Below are positions 46,865 to 57,098 of a stretch of 64,000 nt of DNA, one piece after another. The notes beneath the pieces were generated by a model. That model was not told the origin of the DNA and made no database searches. It saw only the letters and a list, made by a program, of their open reading frames with translations. Each line of letters starts with the position of its first letter. Within the stretch, counting starts at the first letter, position 1. Origin of the DNA: Cladophialophora immunda (taxonomy: Eukaryota > Ascomycota > Eurotiomycetes > Chaetothyriales > Herpotrichiellaceae); assembly GCF_000835495.1 (NCBI RefSeq), contig NW_015622542.1, forward strand, positions 6,284,485-6,348,484. Reading direction: 5' to 3'. Made by a program: the position numbers and the translations under genes.

Positions 46865-47954
46865 ATGGTCTCCCTCCTCGTCACGGTCTTCCTAATCCAA
46901 CTGGTCTGCCACCTCGTCCTGACGATCGGTTCCAAACCCATCAACGACCTAGTACGTTCGAGTCCCGCTCTTCTCGTCATCTTGCTGTCCCCCCCCCCCT
47001 TTTCCAACCTCCTCTTCCGGATGGTTGCTATATCACTCTTCAGGCGCCTTTCAAGAAGGAAGCCAAAAAGCACAAGAAAGAAGATTCCAAGAAAGGGAGG
47101 GGGGAGAAAACCCCTAAAAAAAAACGATACTTTCTGGCGGTTTTGGCTGACAGACTCTGGGTCTTAAATAGCTATGGCAAATCTACTGCCGCCTCCCGCT
47201 ACAATCGTCCACGGACATTCAAGAACAGATGCGCCTGCGCCGCGAGGTGCTGAGACTGAAGCGGGAGATGAACGCGGTCAGCGCGCAGGACGAGTTTTCC
47301 AAGTGGGCCAAGTTGAGGAGACAGCATGACAAGGCCATGGACGAGCATGACAAGAAAGGTGAGTTGTTCATTTACCCCCTCTCACACCAGGAAGCGAGGG
47401 GTTGCAACCGGGAGGAGGTCGAGAAAGGCAAGAGAGAAAAAGAGTGTTTCGTACTGGTGACATGGATTTCTACTTTTCACGCTACTCTTTGCTGGCAAGG
47501 CAGAAACGGGGGCAAGAGACAAAAAAGCAAACACCACTGCATTTTATTTTCTCTCCGTCACAGCCCCCAACTAACAGACGATATCTATCTTTGTCTTGCA
47601 GCCGCCGCGGTTTCCTCCTCCCGCGCCTCCTTCGACACCAAAGCCACGGCGATCCGGTGGACGTGCACCAGCGGCCTGAGACTCGCGCTGCAGTTCTGGC
47701 ACGCAAAGACCCCGGTCTTTACGTACCCGCGCGGCTGGTTCCCCTGGTACATCGAGTGGCTGCTCGGCTTCCCGCGGTGCCCGTACGGCGGCGTGAGCAT
47801 CAACGTCTGGAGCACGGCTTGCGCGACCGTCATCGCGCTCGTGTGGGACGTCATGGTCTACCTGATCCAGAGCGTGCAGCAGCAGGTGCGAGGCGGGCAA
47901 CAACAGGGGAAGGAAAAGGTAGACGGTAGAAGAAAACAAGAGGTGCGAACGTGA
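46865..47954 (+). CDS. get1: GET complex subunit Get1 (WRB homologue)
   Basis: Get1 with Get2 forms the ER-membrane receptor for Get3 carrying tail-anchored proteins. Exons 46865-46951, 47172-47358 and 47602-47954; 208 aa. Exon 1 is the first span (LLVTVFLIQLVCHLVLTIG) ending INDL. It joins LWQIYCRLPLQSS in exon 2, followed by the cytosolic coiled coil that binds Get3 (RREVLRLKREMNAVSAQDEFSKWAKLRRQHDKAM). Exon 3 has WTCTSGLRLALQFWHAKTPVF, RGWFPWYIEWLLGFPR (second span region) and ACATVIALVWDVMVYL (third span). The two introns are long for this genome (220 and 243 nt). The second is a multiple of three and has no stop, so its retention would insert 81 residues after the coiled coil. Homologues as I know them lack such an insert. 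Confidence 0.92.
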
Positions 47955-49506
47955 AAACGTGAACATTATGACTTCCAATACCTCGAATAGATGAGGTGGT
48001 TAAGAGTTTGGGAAAAGACCTATGCCCTCCCAAATCAAAGGCTCAAGGATACTTTGAGGGGCTTCGGCGTGGTTCCATCAGAGTATATTCAACCATGTTC
48101 GCGTCACTGGCCAAACCCAAGCTCGCTTGGAGTCGTGGAGGCCTAAGTGCTTGACTCTATTGTGATTGAGAGTTCATCATTTGAAACCACTCGCCGCAGC
48201 CAGCGCTCCTCTTCATCGCCTTTTCACAAGGATCCCCCTGTGGTGCTGCTTTCTCACATGCGCAGGGTGCTTGTTCATGAAACGCCTCGCGAACACACCA
48301 AAGGAAGAGTCCGGTCCGTTCGACAGGACATCTGCGCCATCGTGGACGATAGTCGCTGCTTTCCATAAGCTACAGACTCAAAAGAAGAAAAAGTAGTGGT
48401 GTTGCTCCGCGCCTCAAGAATAAGCCCCATCGAGTTACTCTCCGTGGCCCAACCGCCGCAGGGACGGAAATGGGTGGTGGAAGAGCAATCGCATAACTTT
48501 CGACATATGACGAATTGCGCAACCTCCAAAAATCACTCTTTGAGCTCCCCAAGTATCCAGACTGCCCCATAGATCTCCCAATGGTATAGACCCTCGCCAT
48601 CTCTTCCCTTCGTGAAACCCCAAAAATCCAAGGCCTCTCCGCTTCAGAAAAAGAAGAAGCTTGTCTTCACGGCGACGGACTCATATCTTCATCCATCCCC
48701 TCGACAAAACTCTTCCCTCATTCATTCCACTTCGAGACGCAAGGACAACGGGGACTCAGAGGAGAATGCAGCCGATAGTGAGGTCGGATCTCGAAGAGGA
48801 GGGATGACTCGGAGAAGAGTGGGAGGCGGAAAAAAGAAACCGCAGTGAAAGGTTGCTTTTATGGCGGTTGCCTCTCGGCAGGTCCTGACGTTCTCTCTCT
48901 CACGAAGAGAGAGAGGTAGGGTGGTCCGGGGACTTTCTCCCAAAGCTTTGCCCTTGTTGCCTTGGGCATTTCGGGTCTGCAGATATCTGGAGAGACTTCT
49001 GCTGTGCGTGAGCTTTGAATGCGATTCTTCGAACGCGGAGACTGATGGACACCAGAAGGGAGAAGAAGAAGAGAGAGTCTGCAGCAAGAATGAATTTTAT
49101 GGAGTTCTCAGGCCGAGGAAAATATTGCCAAGAGAGACTAGTCCCAAACTGGGGAAGAGTGACCCTCTTGCGCGATGCTGCCAAACTGAAACCTCGACAC
49201 TTTCTCCGCTCCGCCCAAGTTTCCGAACGCCCGCCTTTCCTGCCACCTAGAGCAACCTTATCTCTTTTTTTTTTATATGAGAAGCACCTCAATATTATTA
49301 AAGGGGTTTCCCTAGTGTAAAGGCAACGCACGTTGTAGAGGACTTGGGAGTCTGTCCGTCTACCATGAATTGAACGGGGCGGGGATAGCATCATTGAGAA
49401 ACCAGAGCTTGTTGCTTCATCAAAAGGAGCATCATCCCAAGCTGGGTCCAGCCTGAGAGTTCCCGGGGGATAAGCAACAGAAAAGCACGCGCTGAGCGTG
49501 GCCGCA
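47955..49506. other. Gene-free stretch
   Basis: About 1.55 kb. Many overlapping frames of 60 to 165 codons on both strands, but none with a recognisable motif, start context or splice pattern. Purine-rich on the plus strand around 48630-48660 and 48820-48845. The right end is the promoter of the glycine-cleavage gene. Confidence 0.4.
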
Positions 49507-51039
49507 ATGATGAAGATGTCGTCTTCTCATCGAGGACTGAAGCCCGTGCTGGCGGCCGCCCTCGCGCAGACGAACAAAGCGCCATCTCTCCGAGCAAGGC
49601 GCGAACTGAGCTTCTTGGTCACATCATCATCGTCATCGTCGTCGTCGTCGTCTTCGTCATCCTCACCACGGCATCCCGTCCGTCGCTATGCTCCCGAGTT
49701 GATCCCAATACCGATCCCTATACCTCAACCCAAACCAACATTCCCACCGTCGGCCCTATCACATCAACAACGTCGCCATGCATCGTCGAAACCGGAGCCG
49801 GAAGCAGAACTCAAGCACACGCCCCTGTACAACCTCCACGTTTCGCTCGGGGCAAAAATGGTGCCCTACGCCGCATTTGCCATGCCAGTCACATACCCAG
49901 ACCTCTCCCACAAGGACTCCCACCTCTGGACCCGCGAACACGCCAGTGTCTTCGACGTCTCGCACATGGTGCAGCACAAACTCTCCGGGGAACTCGCCGA
50001 GGAGTTTCTCATGACAGTCACCCCGTCAGCCATCGGCGAATTAGAAAAGCACCGCTCGAGTCTATCTTGCCTTTTGAATGAGGAGGGAGGCATCGTGGAT
50101 GACACGGTGATCTCGAGAATCGGTAAAGATAGCTTTTACTTTGTGACGAACGCGGGCTGTCGGGAGAAGGACATTGCCTTTATCGACGAGCACATATCGA
50201 AGTTTCTCAAGGCAAAAGAGGCATCGGGGGATAAGATCAATTGGCATGTACTTGACCATCACGCCCTTCTGGCTCTTCAAGGTCCCGAATCCGCCAACGT
50301 GCTCCAGTCACTCATCTTCAACGACACGGAAGACGAGAGTCTCGATACGTCGCTGGACACGCTATACTTTGGATCCAGCCGGTGGCTGCAACTGACCCTA
50401 CCTGACTCCGGGATGAACACGCCATCCCTCCTCATCAGCCGTACCGGGTATACTGGAGAGGATGGCTTTGAAATTTCGATTCCTCCTGAGAATGGAGACG
50501 CGACTGAGCTGGCGACGAACATTGCCAAAGCTCTGACCGCCGACAGCTCCAAAGTCCGCTGGGCGGGGCTCGGGGCGCGCGACTCCCTCCGCCTGGAGGC
50601 TGGAATGTGTCTCTACGGGCATGACTTAAATGAGAAGATCACGCCGCCAATGGCGGCGTTGGGGTGGTTGGTCGGTAAATCCCGCCGGGGCGAGAACCCT
50701 ACGCCAGCGTTTAATGGGCATCAAATCATCAACAAACAACTCGCTTCGCCAAAGACAATGCCTGAGCGACGAGTTGGGTTGCTCATAGAAAAAGGCCCCG
50801 CCGCGCGCGAAGGGGCAGAGATCGTCGATCCAGAAAACAACGACCAGGTCATTGGTCACATAACCTCGGGTTCTCCCAGCCCGAGCCTGGACGGACAGAA
50901 CATCGCCATGGGGTATATTAAGAATGGATTCCACAAAAAGGGGACCCCAGTTGGAGTTAGGGTGCGGAAGAATGTGAGGAAAGCGGAGGTCGCTAAGATG
51001 CCCTTTGTGCCGAACAAGTTTTACACCCGGCCCTCGTGA
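49507..51039 (+). CDS. gcv1: Glycine cleavage system T protein (aminomethyltransferase), mitochondrial
   Basis: GcvT transfers the methylene group of aminomethyl-lipoyl H-protein to tetrahydrofolate, releasing ammonia, in the mitochondrial matrix. Intronless; 510 aa from the ATG at 49507 (the frame is open from 49498 but with GTG). Residues 1-~100 are a presequence-like region rich in Arg/Ser/Ala, interrupted by an uninterrupted run of 17 Ser encoded by mixed TCA/TCG/TCC/TCT codons at about 49623-49673. The enzyme core follows: HTPLYNLHVSLGAKMVPYAAFAMPV, FDVSHM, TNAGCREKDIAFI, LLALQGPES, SRTGYTGEDGFEI, GLGARDSLRLEAGMCLYGHDL and FVPNKFYTRP. Catalytic folate and Asp regions are intact (DVSHM, GARDSLRLE). 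Longer than yeast Gcv1 (400 aa) because of the extended N-terminus. Confidence 0.96.
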   Translation: MMKMSSSHRGLKPVLAAALAQTNKAPSLRARRELSFLVTSSSSSSSSSSSSSSPRHPVRRYAPELIPIPIPIPQPKPTFPPSALSHQQRRHASSKPEPEAELKHTPLYNLHVSLGAKMVPYAAFAMPVTYPDLSHKDSHLWTREHASVFDVSHMVQHKLSGELAEEFLMTVTPSAIGELEKHRSSLSCLLNEEGGIVDDTVISRIGKDSFYFVTNAGCREKDIAFIDEHISKFLKAKEASGDKINWHVLDHHALLALQGPESANVLQSLIFNDTEDESLDTSLDTLYFGSSRWLQLTLPDSGMNTPSLLISRTGYTGEDGFEISIPPENGDATELATNIAKALTADSSKVRWAGLGARDSLRLEAGMCLYGHDLNEKITPPMAALGWLVGKSRRGENPTPAFNGHQIINKQLASPKTMPERRVGLLIEKGPAAREGAEIVDPENNDQVIGHITSGSPSPSLDGQNIAMGYIKNGFHKKGTPVGVRVRKNVRKAEVAKMPFVPNKFYTRPS

Positions 51040-54000
51040 AGGTTGTCTGCCTGGGGTCACGGCGGGCCGATCTCTGCAGCTCCGCCGGAAAAGCGGTCAA
51101 GGGGACTCGGCGATGGCTATTGCGAGTTTTGCGCAAAGAACATGGAGGCAGGAGAAGATGGGCGATGTGACAGGCTGGTGATCCGTCTCCATGGGTAGAT
51201 CTTGTCACACCCTGATCGTCGGTTGTAGCCGATCCTTTGGAGCAACGGCGGCGGCGGTGTTCTGGCACGGAACTCTGGCCTCACCACCTAGCTCTTAGCT
51301 TTTAGTGGAATTTGCTGGTTTTTCTCCGCGGCGGGTTGCTTCTTTGTTTGCCCGGCCGCAGAGGTGTGTTTGACTACCCCTCTTCGTATATGCATGCGAA
51401 TGTCTGCTAGCTTGTATGACTATCCCTAGCCTGACAGCACCATGAGTTAGCGTATCCCATGTGATTGGGGCCGAGACTTCGTGTGCGCAGTGATCGATGC
51501 AAGAAAGTTCCCTGCCGCCACCGCCGCTCTTTTCCTGTTTGCGTGCATCCGATGTGTCTCGGGTTTCGGGATGCAGGAGCTCCTGGATGGTCGCCTAAGC
51601 ATTCGTGATCAGGTTCAGGAGTACCGCCGCGCAAGAGGATGATCTCTCGCCAGAGGGGAGACTGTCGACCCTTGAGCTCACGAGTAGGGCATGCCTTCAC
51701 GAAAGACGCTAAGGATGGATCCGAAAACCAAGGCCAAGGTTCAGGGCTAATCTTGAACTTTGGCACTCGCTCATCGTCGCCCACATGGAACAGCAGAGGC
51801 CCGGTCAGTGGCGGCAAAGTGCGGTTCCCGCTTCCCACGCGTGTGATAGCCCACTGGGCGTGAGCAGCTTCAGGATAGTGTAGACAAATGGGCTTTGTGG
51901 AGCTGTGGTGGACCCAAGGACTAGCAATGTAGCTGGCGTTTTTGCCTATTTTGACGACATTTCGGTGCCCCGGCCCCGTCCAATCCGCCTGCTACTGCAC
52001 AGGTCGAGCAGTCTCATCGTCGATTGACTGAGAGATGGGCGGAATTTAAAAACCGCCTTTTGTGACAATGGTGAAATCCTTTTAATCGCCATGGGGGCTG
52101 TGGCCCAGGCCACGCACAGACCATCGGGGACCTCCCTGGCCCGTCTTGTGAAAGCGTGTTCTTCGTGTTCGGAGACCATAGCTCGTCCTTTGTGACTGTC
52201 TCGATGGATCCGATAAGCTATCAAGGTAGCTATTGACAAGCTAGCTGCGCATGTTTCTTGCGAGGTACATGGGTTCTCAATGAGCTCTGTACGTCACCTT
52301 CGGCAAGCAAGAAATACATGCGCGACTTGCGCTACAAGCACTAGTGACATGTCCAGCTAGTCCACTGGGCTTGCTTGTGGCATGATTTTTGGGTTGGTCA
52401 GAGGCTTCCACACCGATTCGAGAGAGTGTTTGCCTCAGCGGTAAATGCTATCCGGTCTGCCCTTACGTTGCGCTGCCGGTGACATGTCATTCATTCTTGC
52501 AGTTTATGGTTCCTCCAATGGCGATCATACACCATCAAACGAGCGTTAACAGATTGAGAGAGATAGTCAATGATGGTTGCGTCTCGTGTGTCTGAGATGC
52601 TCGCGAATTTCCTCATCTGGCTTATTGTTTTTTTAGGACACAGGGCGAGGACAATTGCCGAAGTCACTTTGCCAGAGGAGAGCACACTAGAAGGCTCAGA
52701 ACCAGCTTCCTGGGCGGGAAACTCCAGAGTCAGCTCCCACGCGAGGATGTTTGCTGAGTCTGTCGATCATCTGAGAGCCCAAAATACAGTCGCAAAGGTG
52801 TCCCTAGGTCCCCACAATGACCTAGTCACCTAACAGTCGCTTGGTATGGTACGAGGAGCCCAGGAGACAGGCTTGCTGCACTCTGCAGCTTCCTTTTGCC
52901 GTGCTTGGCATCACTTTCAGCTGGATCCTCTGGTATCATCCTTGCTTTGCTTGCTCTGTCCCAGGGGCAGATGACCCAGCTCTTTCTGGAGTACCTCTGG
53001 GTGTACTTCCAGGATAAGGATGGTGGACATGAGGCGCAGGCCAAATAGTGAGATCCAGCCGCTCTGTAAGGTGTGAATTTCTTTTTATTTGCTCTTTCAC
53101 CGCCGTTAACACCCGACGAGGCGGGGTCCGATCCGTACGGATTGACTTGAATATTTCGCTTCTCGCTCTCAAAGTCCTCCCGATGATGGAGGTGGCTGTT
53201 GGGCTGGAAACAGGCGAGCAATCATTTCGTAGAGCCAGCTCGAGTGGCAGAGGCAGCCCCTGGTCGAAGGCAAGCATCGGCTAGGGTTCGAATGGCGGCT
53301 CGTTCGCGAATGAGGCAGGGCCAAACTGGGAGCGGAGCCCGAGCTCTCAATATCACAATGGGGTCTGAGAGGATCGCCTGGGGTCATGCCACCTCCGGGA
53401 TGACCACCTTCAGCGCGCACTTTTGGAAACCAGACAACTCTCGCCAACTCCAGCGTCGTGAATGGCAGGGAAGAGGAGTCAGGTGGCCCGGTGGCTGCAG
53501 TGAGTGTAGTAGTGTAAGGCAGGATAAGGACAAGCAAAACTCTGTTGCCAGCTAGATAGGCACTCGTATTGAGGTGGATTCTGGCGACCCTCTTGAAGGG
53601 GCTGAGGGAAGAGTAACCGAGAGAACGACGGGCTTGGAGAGGTGGAAGTGAAAATTCATCGGCTCCATGCTCATGGCCTAGTCGGCTTTGTGGCTCCCAA
53701 GCTCATTTTCCCCATATCTTGATGCCAACCTTGAAATCTACTCATGCATGCAAAGCCTTTGTTCCCCCCCCCCCCCACAACTACGACCTTTTCATCTCGC
53801 GAGTGTAACGCATGTTCCCTCGGCTCTGCTTCCCGCCACCAGCTCTAGTCCCCAATTTCCATGAAATTGACAAAGGTCTGAGCTTGTGCAAGGTAGAATC
53901 CGTACATTTGAATCATGAAACTATGACTATATGCCGTTATCGTATCATCACGTCGTGCTGAGCCCATCCATCTACGTCTGCGTGTACCATTTTTCCCAAT

Positions 54001-54427
54001 GCATTGTCCCTCGATGATATTCCCCGTTAAATGACCTCGTGAATAACCAGTTATGCAGCTCCTCCTGTATATCCCCGAGCCTGGCCCACGCCTGTCCCCT
54101 GTCTGTCATGCACCATGCTTCCTGAGTGGCCGTCAAAGAGGGGGATCCCCGTCATCCACGTTCTTGATTCCGTTCTTTGTAACCTATCCATGCGCCATGC
54201 CCTGTCTGAATTGAACCCGGGGTATCTTTAGATCCTGTGCAAGTCTGGCCCTGTGCCACTTGGTGCATTGTCCTTTCACCGTCGTAAAACATGACTCCAG
54301 AAAACATTGAAATAAGAAATGACTCGAATTGGACAAAGGCCAATGTCTCAACGAAAGACTGCTTAGTGGGACCTTCAATGTATGCTAGATCCAGCTGCGG
54401 CGCACTTATCCACTCGCCAGAAGTGGG
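51040..54427. other. Gene-free 3.4-kb stretch
   Basis: No frame longer than 154 codons shows family features. It contains a C13 homopolymer at 53764-53776. It separates the 3' ends of the convergent glycine-cleavage and XprG-like genes. Base composition is ordinary, without an obvious AT-rich mutational signature, so I see no direct evidence of a decayed transposon. Confidence 0.45.
53764..53776. repeat. Poly-C homopolymer, 13 C
   Basis: A run of 13 C in gene-free DNA. Length is uncertain for technical reasons. Confidence 0.8.
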
Positions 54428-57098
54428 TCATGATGAAGCGCATAAAAGCTTCGAGTACGGTGTGGCCGAGAAGTCGACGAGCGATGTCATGCTGTCCGTG
54501 AATGGCCCCGGTAATGGGAAGCGCATATGCTCCCCCTCTCCGTCATCCTCGAATGGCCTCTTGCGACCTGTGCCCTCGCGGTCAAGGCTGCTGAACATAA
54601 TATCGTCACTGCCTTCTGACAGTGGTGTTAGGGCAGATCGGTCCGACGACACGGTGCAAGAGGACTTTGCCGTGCGGGAATCACAGAGGCTGACTTCAAC
54701 CTCTGTTGGAGTCCCAGCCAGGGTGCTCGAGGAGACTAGGCTTGCCGGAGAATAGCGAGAAGCAGGGGCATGGCGGTAGCTGGAGCCTCCGAAATGGCCT
54801 CCCTGTCGATGACTTCCCATCCAATCCATTGAAGTATGAGTGTGCCCGTAGCTGCCTGATGAAAGTGGACCGGCATGCCCATCGCTTCCATGCCCTGTTC
54901 CGCGGTCGGGATCCATGCTAGCCTGGCTATCTCGCCGTCCATTGTCCTTGTAATGGCCGGGCGATCGGCCACGCACCACCATAGGGTCAGATTCCTTGGT
55001 CGCTATCACGACCCAGTTTTCGTCACTCTGCCTTCCAATATTTGCAGAAAGCTCAACCACCACCAAAAAATATTGCTGCTGCGCACGCCGTTTGCCGTTG
55101 TTGGCGGTGGCTTTCTGGAACTGGATTCTCTCAAATGTATGTGAAGTCGGAATCGAGTTGGTGCCGGGGTTTTCGAAACCTGAAAAGGGGCCCATGATAC
55201 CTGGATGGAGATGGTTTGGCCCCCCATAAACATGCCCGGCACTCGGGTATGTGCCGTTGGGACCAACAGCATGGTTGGGGGACGGCGCAATCGGATGGCG
55301 GCCAGGGACTGATTCTGTTGCCTTGTCCCGTTTAGGGGTATGCTGAACCAGACCGCGAGCTTCACTTTCACCATTGCTGGTCATGGCGGTCTTTGCAGTA
55401 ATTGACACAGCAAACTGATGGATCAACTCTTCAGAGCCATTCCTGTTGAGATAGAATGGCCCATCCACGATGCCATTGCGAAATCCGAAAGAACACTGTA
55501 CGGCAAAGTAGTTTCGGCGGTAGCAAGTCCATTTTCTGTCCACCTGGAAGAACCCTTTCTGTATGGAAGCCATAATTTCTGGCAATAAACGTTGATTGCG
55601 GAGCGTCAAGACCGGATGTAGTACCGTGGTTTCGTGAAAGGGAGGTCCATCTTGCCGCGTAGTGTTCTGATTTTCCGGGCAGTGCGTTGACATATTGTGG
55701 CCTGGGTATGAACCCTCTTGGACGGGGAAAGGAAACGCCGGACTGCTGCGAGCAGGATAGGGATTTGATTGATACCTTATTCCTCCTGGAAACGGGCCTT
55801 GACTTATTTGGGTGTGGAGAGTGCTCGAATACTGTGGTATTCTCTCTCCCATGCTCCTGAAGGTTGACCCGATGCCGTTTGCCGAATTGTACGAATGGGG
55901 AGGTGACAAAGGAGGACTGTACGACAGAAGTGAGCACCTGTCACAAGGCTGACGATTGAATTCTTGGGGGAGACGAGACTCACACTCGCTGTTGACGTTC
56001 CATGAGCGTCATTGAAGATCCAGGCCAGTTAGACGAGAGAACTGAAGGAGGTGCGGTCGAGAAATGGTCTGGTGCGCATGCATTGCTAGGAAACGGCTTG
56101 GGGAGAGTCGTGAAGGTGTTGGCAGAGGCTGTAGGATTGCCCCCCGCGCTTGCTGACCCAGTGGTGGAATCAGGTGGGCTCAGCAGCAATTGTGAGCTCT
56201 GGTGATACCTGCAAAGACCACGATGAAGGGGTCAGTAAGACAGAACTGGTAGAGCGTCCAGATCACGGTTATATGTCACACCTAGGAGGTGCGACTATTG
56301 AGTCATGGGACGAGGGAGTTCTCAAAACAACCAAAGATCATCAGCTACCTCTTACAGCCTCTCATTGACACCAGAGAGTGGATGAAAACTGGCACCGGTG
56401 CCCAACCTTCAAGGCTCTAGACTTGCATGCCGACCAAATAGTCGGCCTGGGGCAACCATTGGGTATTTCAAAGACACATGAACTGGCGGGGAAAAGCTGG
56501 AAGTCGGATACTCACGGTGTTTCGTTCAGAAGCGAGCTCCCATTGAAGTCGAGACTGGGATTTGCTGGCAGCGCCACCCCTGCCGTACCACTCGTCAGGC
56601 TGCTCTGAGGCCTTCGGCTTGGAAACGTAAAGTCATTGGTAGAATAGGACGAATTTGAGAAGGTACGCTGCTGCCCGAGGTATTTGGATTCTGCAAAATC
56701 GAACGGAGAAGATTGAAGCAAAGCTGCAAGCAAGCAAGGTCAGTAGCGGCCAGTAGGCGGAGGAGGCAACTCGAGGATGGGGATTTGATAAAAGAAAAGG
56801 AATCCTGGCACAAGTTCTCATGCAACTCGGCTGGGCTGAGGGGCCTTTCATCGTGCACAATTACCCATTGAGTACCAAACTGGCAAGCAGAGTAGCACGG
56901 AGCGGGGCATCCTGGTCGGGTGAGCGTAGGTGGCAATTGTGCGAAACGAGGTCAGGGCGGCCACCACATTGGCATCTCCGACTGCACACAGCATATCAAT
57001 GCCAGATTGCCGAGCCGCAGCATGATTTCGTCGAGCTTGACCCCCAACAAAGCAGACAAGATATACACAATTTGCCGTAAATACGTACTGGGATCCAT
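54428..57098 (-). CDS. xprG: NDT80/PhoG-family transcription factor (XprG/VIB-1-like)
   Basis: Minus-strand exons 57098-57089 (10 nt, MDP plus one base), 56723-56516, 56196-55984 and 55916-54428; introns 365, 319 and 67 nt; 639 aa in consistent phase. The p53-like Ndt80 DNA-binding domain spans about residues 238-455: TTVLHPVLTLRNQRLLPEI, RKWTCYRRNYFAVQCSFGF, FAVSITAKTA, QHTPKRDK and QQYFLVVVELSA. In moulds this family (Aspergillus XprG, Neurospora VIB-1) controls extracellular proteases, the starvation response and heterokaryon-incompatibility death. Flanks are Ser/Pro-rich; the N-terminus has LLQSSPFDFAESKYLG. A basic KRPFEDD patch lies near the end. The 10-nt first exon is the weakest part of the model, although its GTACGT donor is strong. 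Almost 5 kb upstream are non-coding, suggesting a long leader or promoter. Confidence 0.85.

Noticed and set aside
49260..49380. Searched by eye for a tRNA near a tandem of promoter-like boxes
   Set aside because: No cloverleaf with acceptor stem could be formed; no tRNA, rRNA or CRISPR array was found anywhere in the window.
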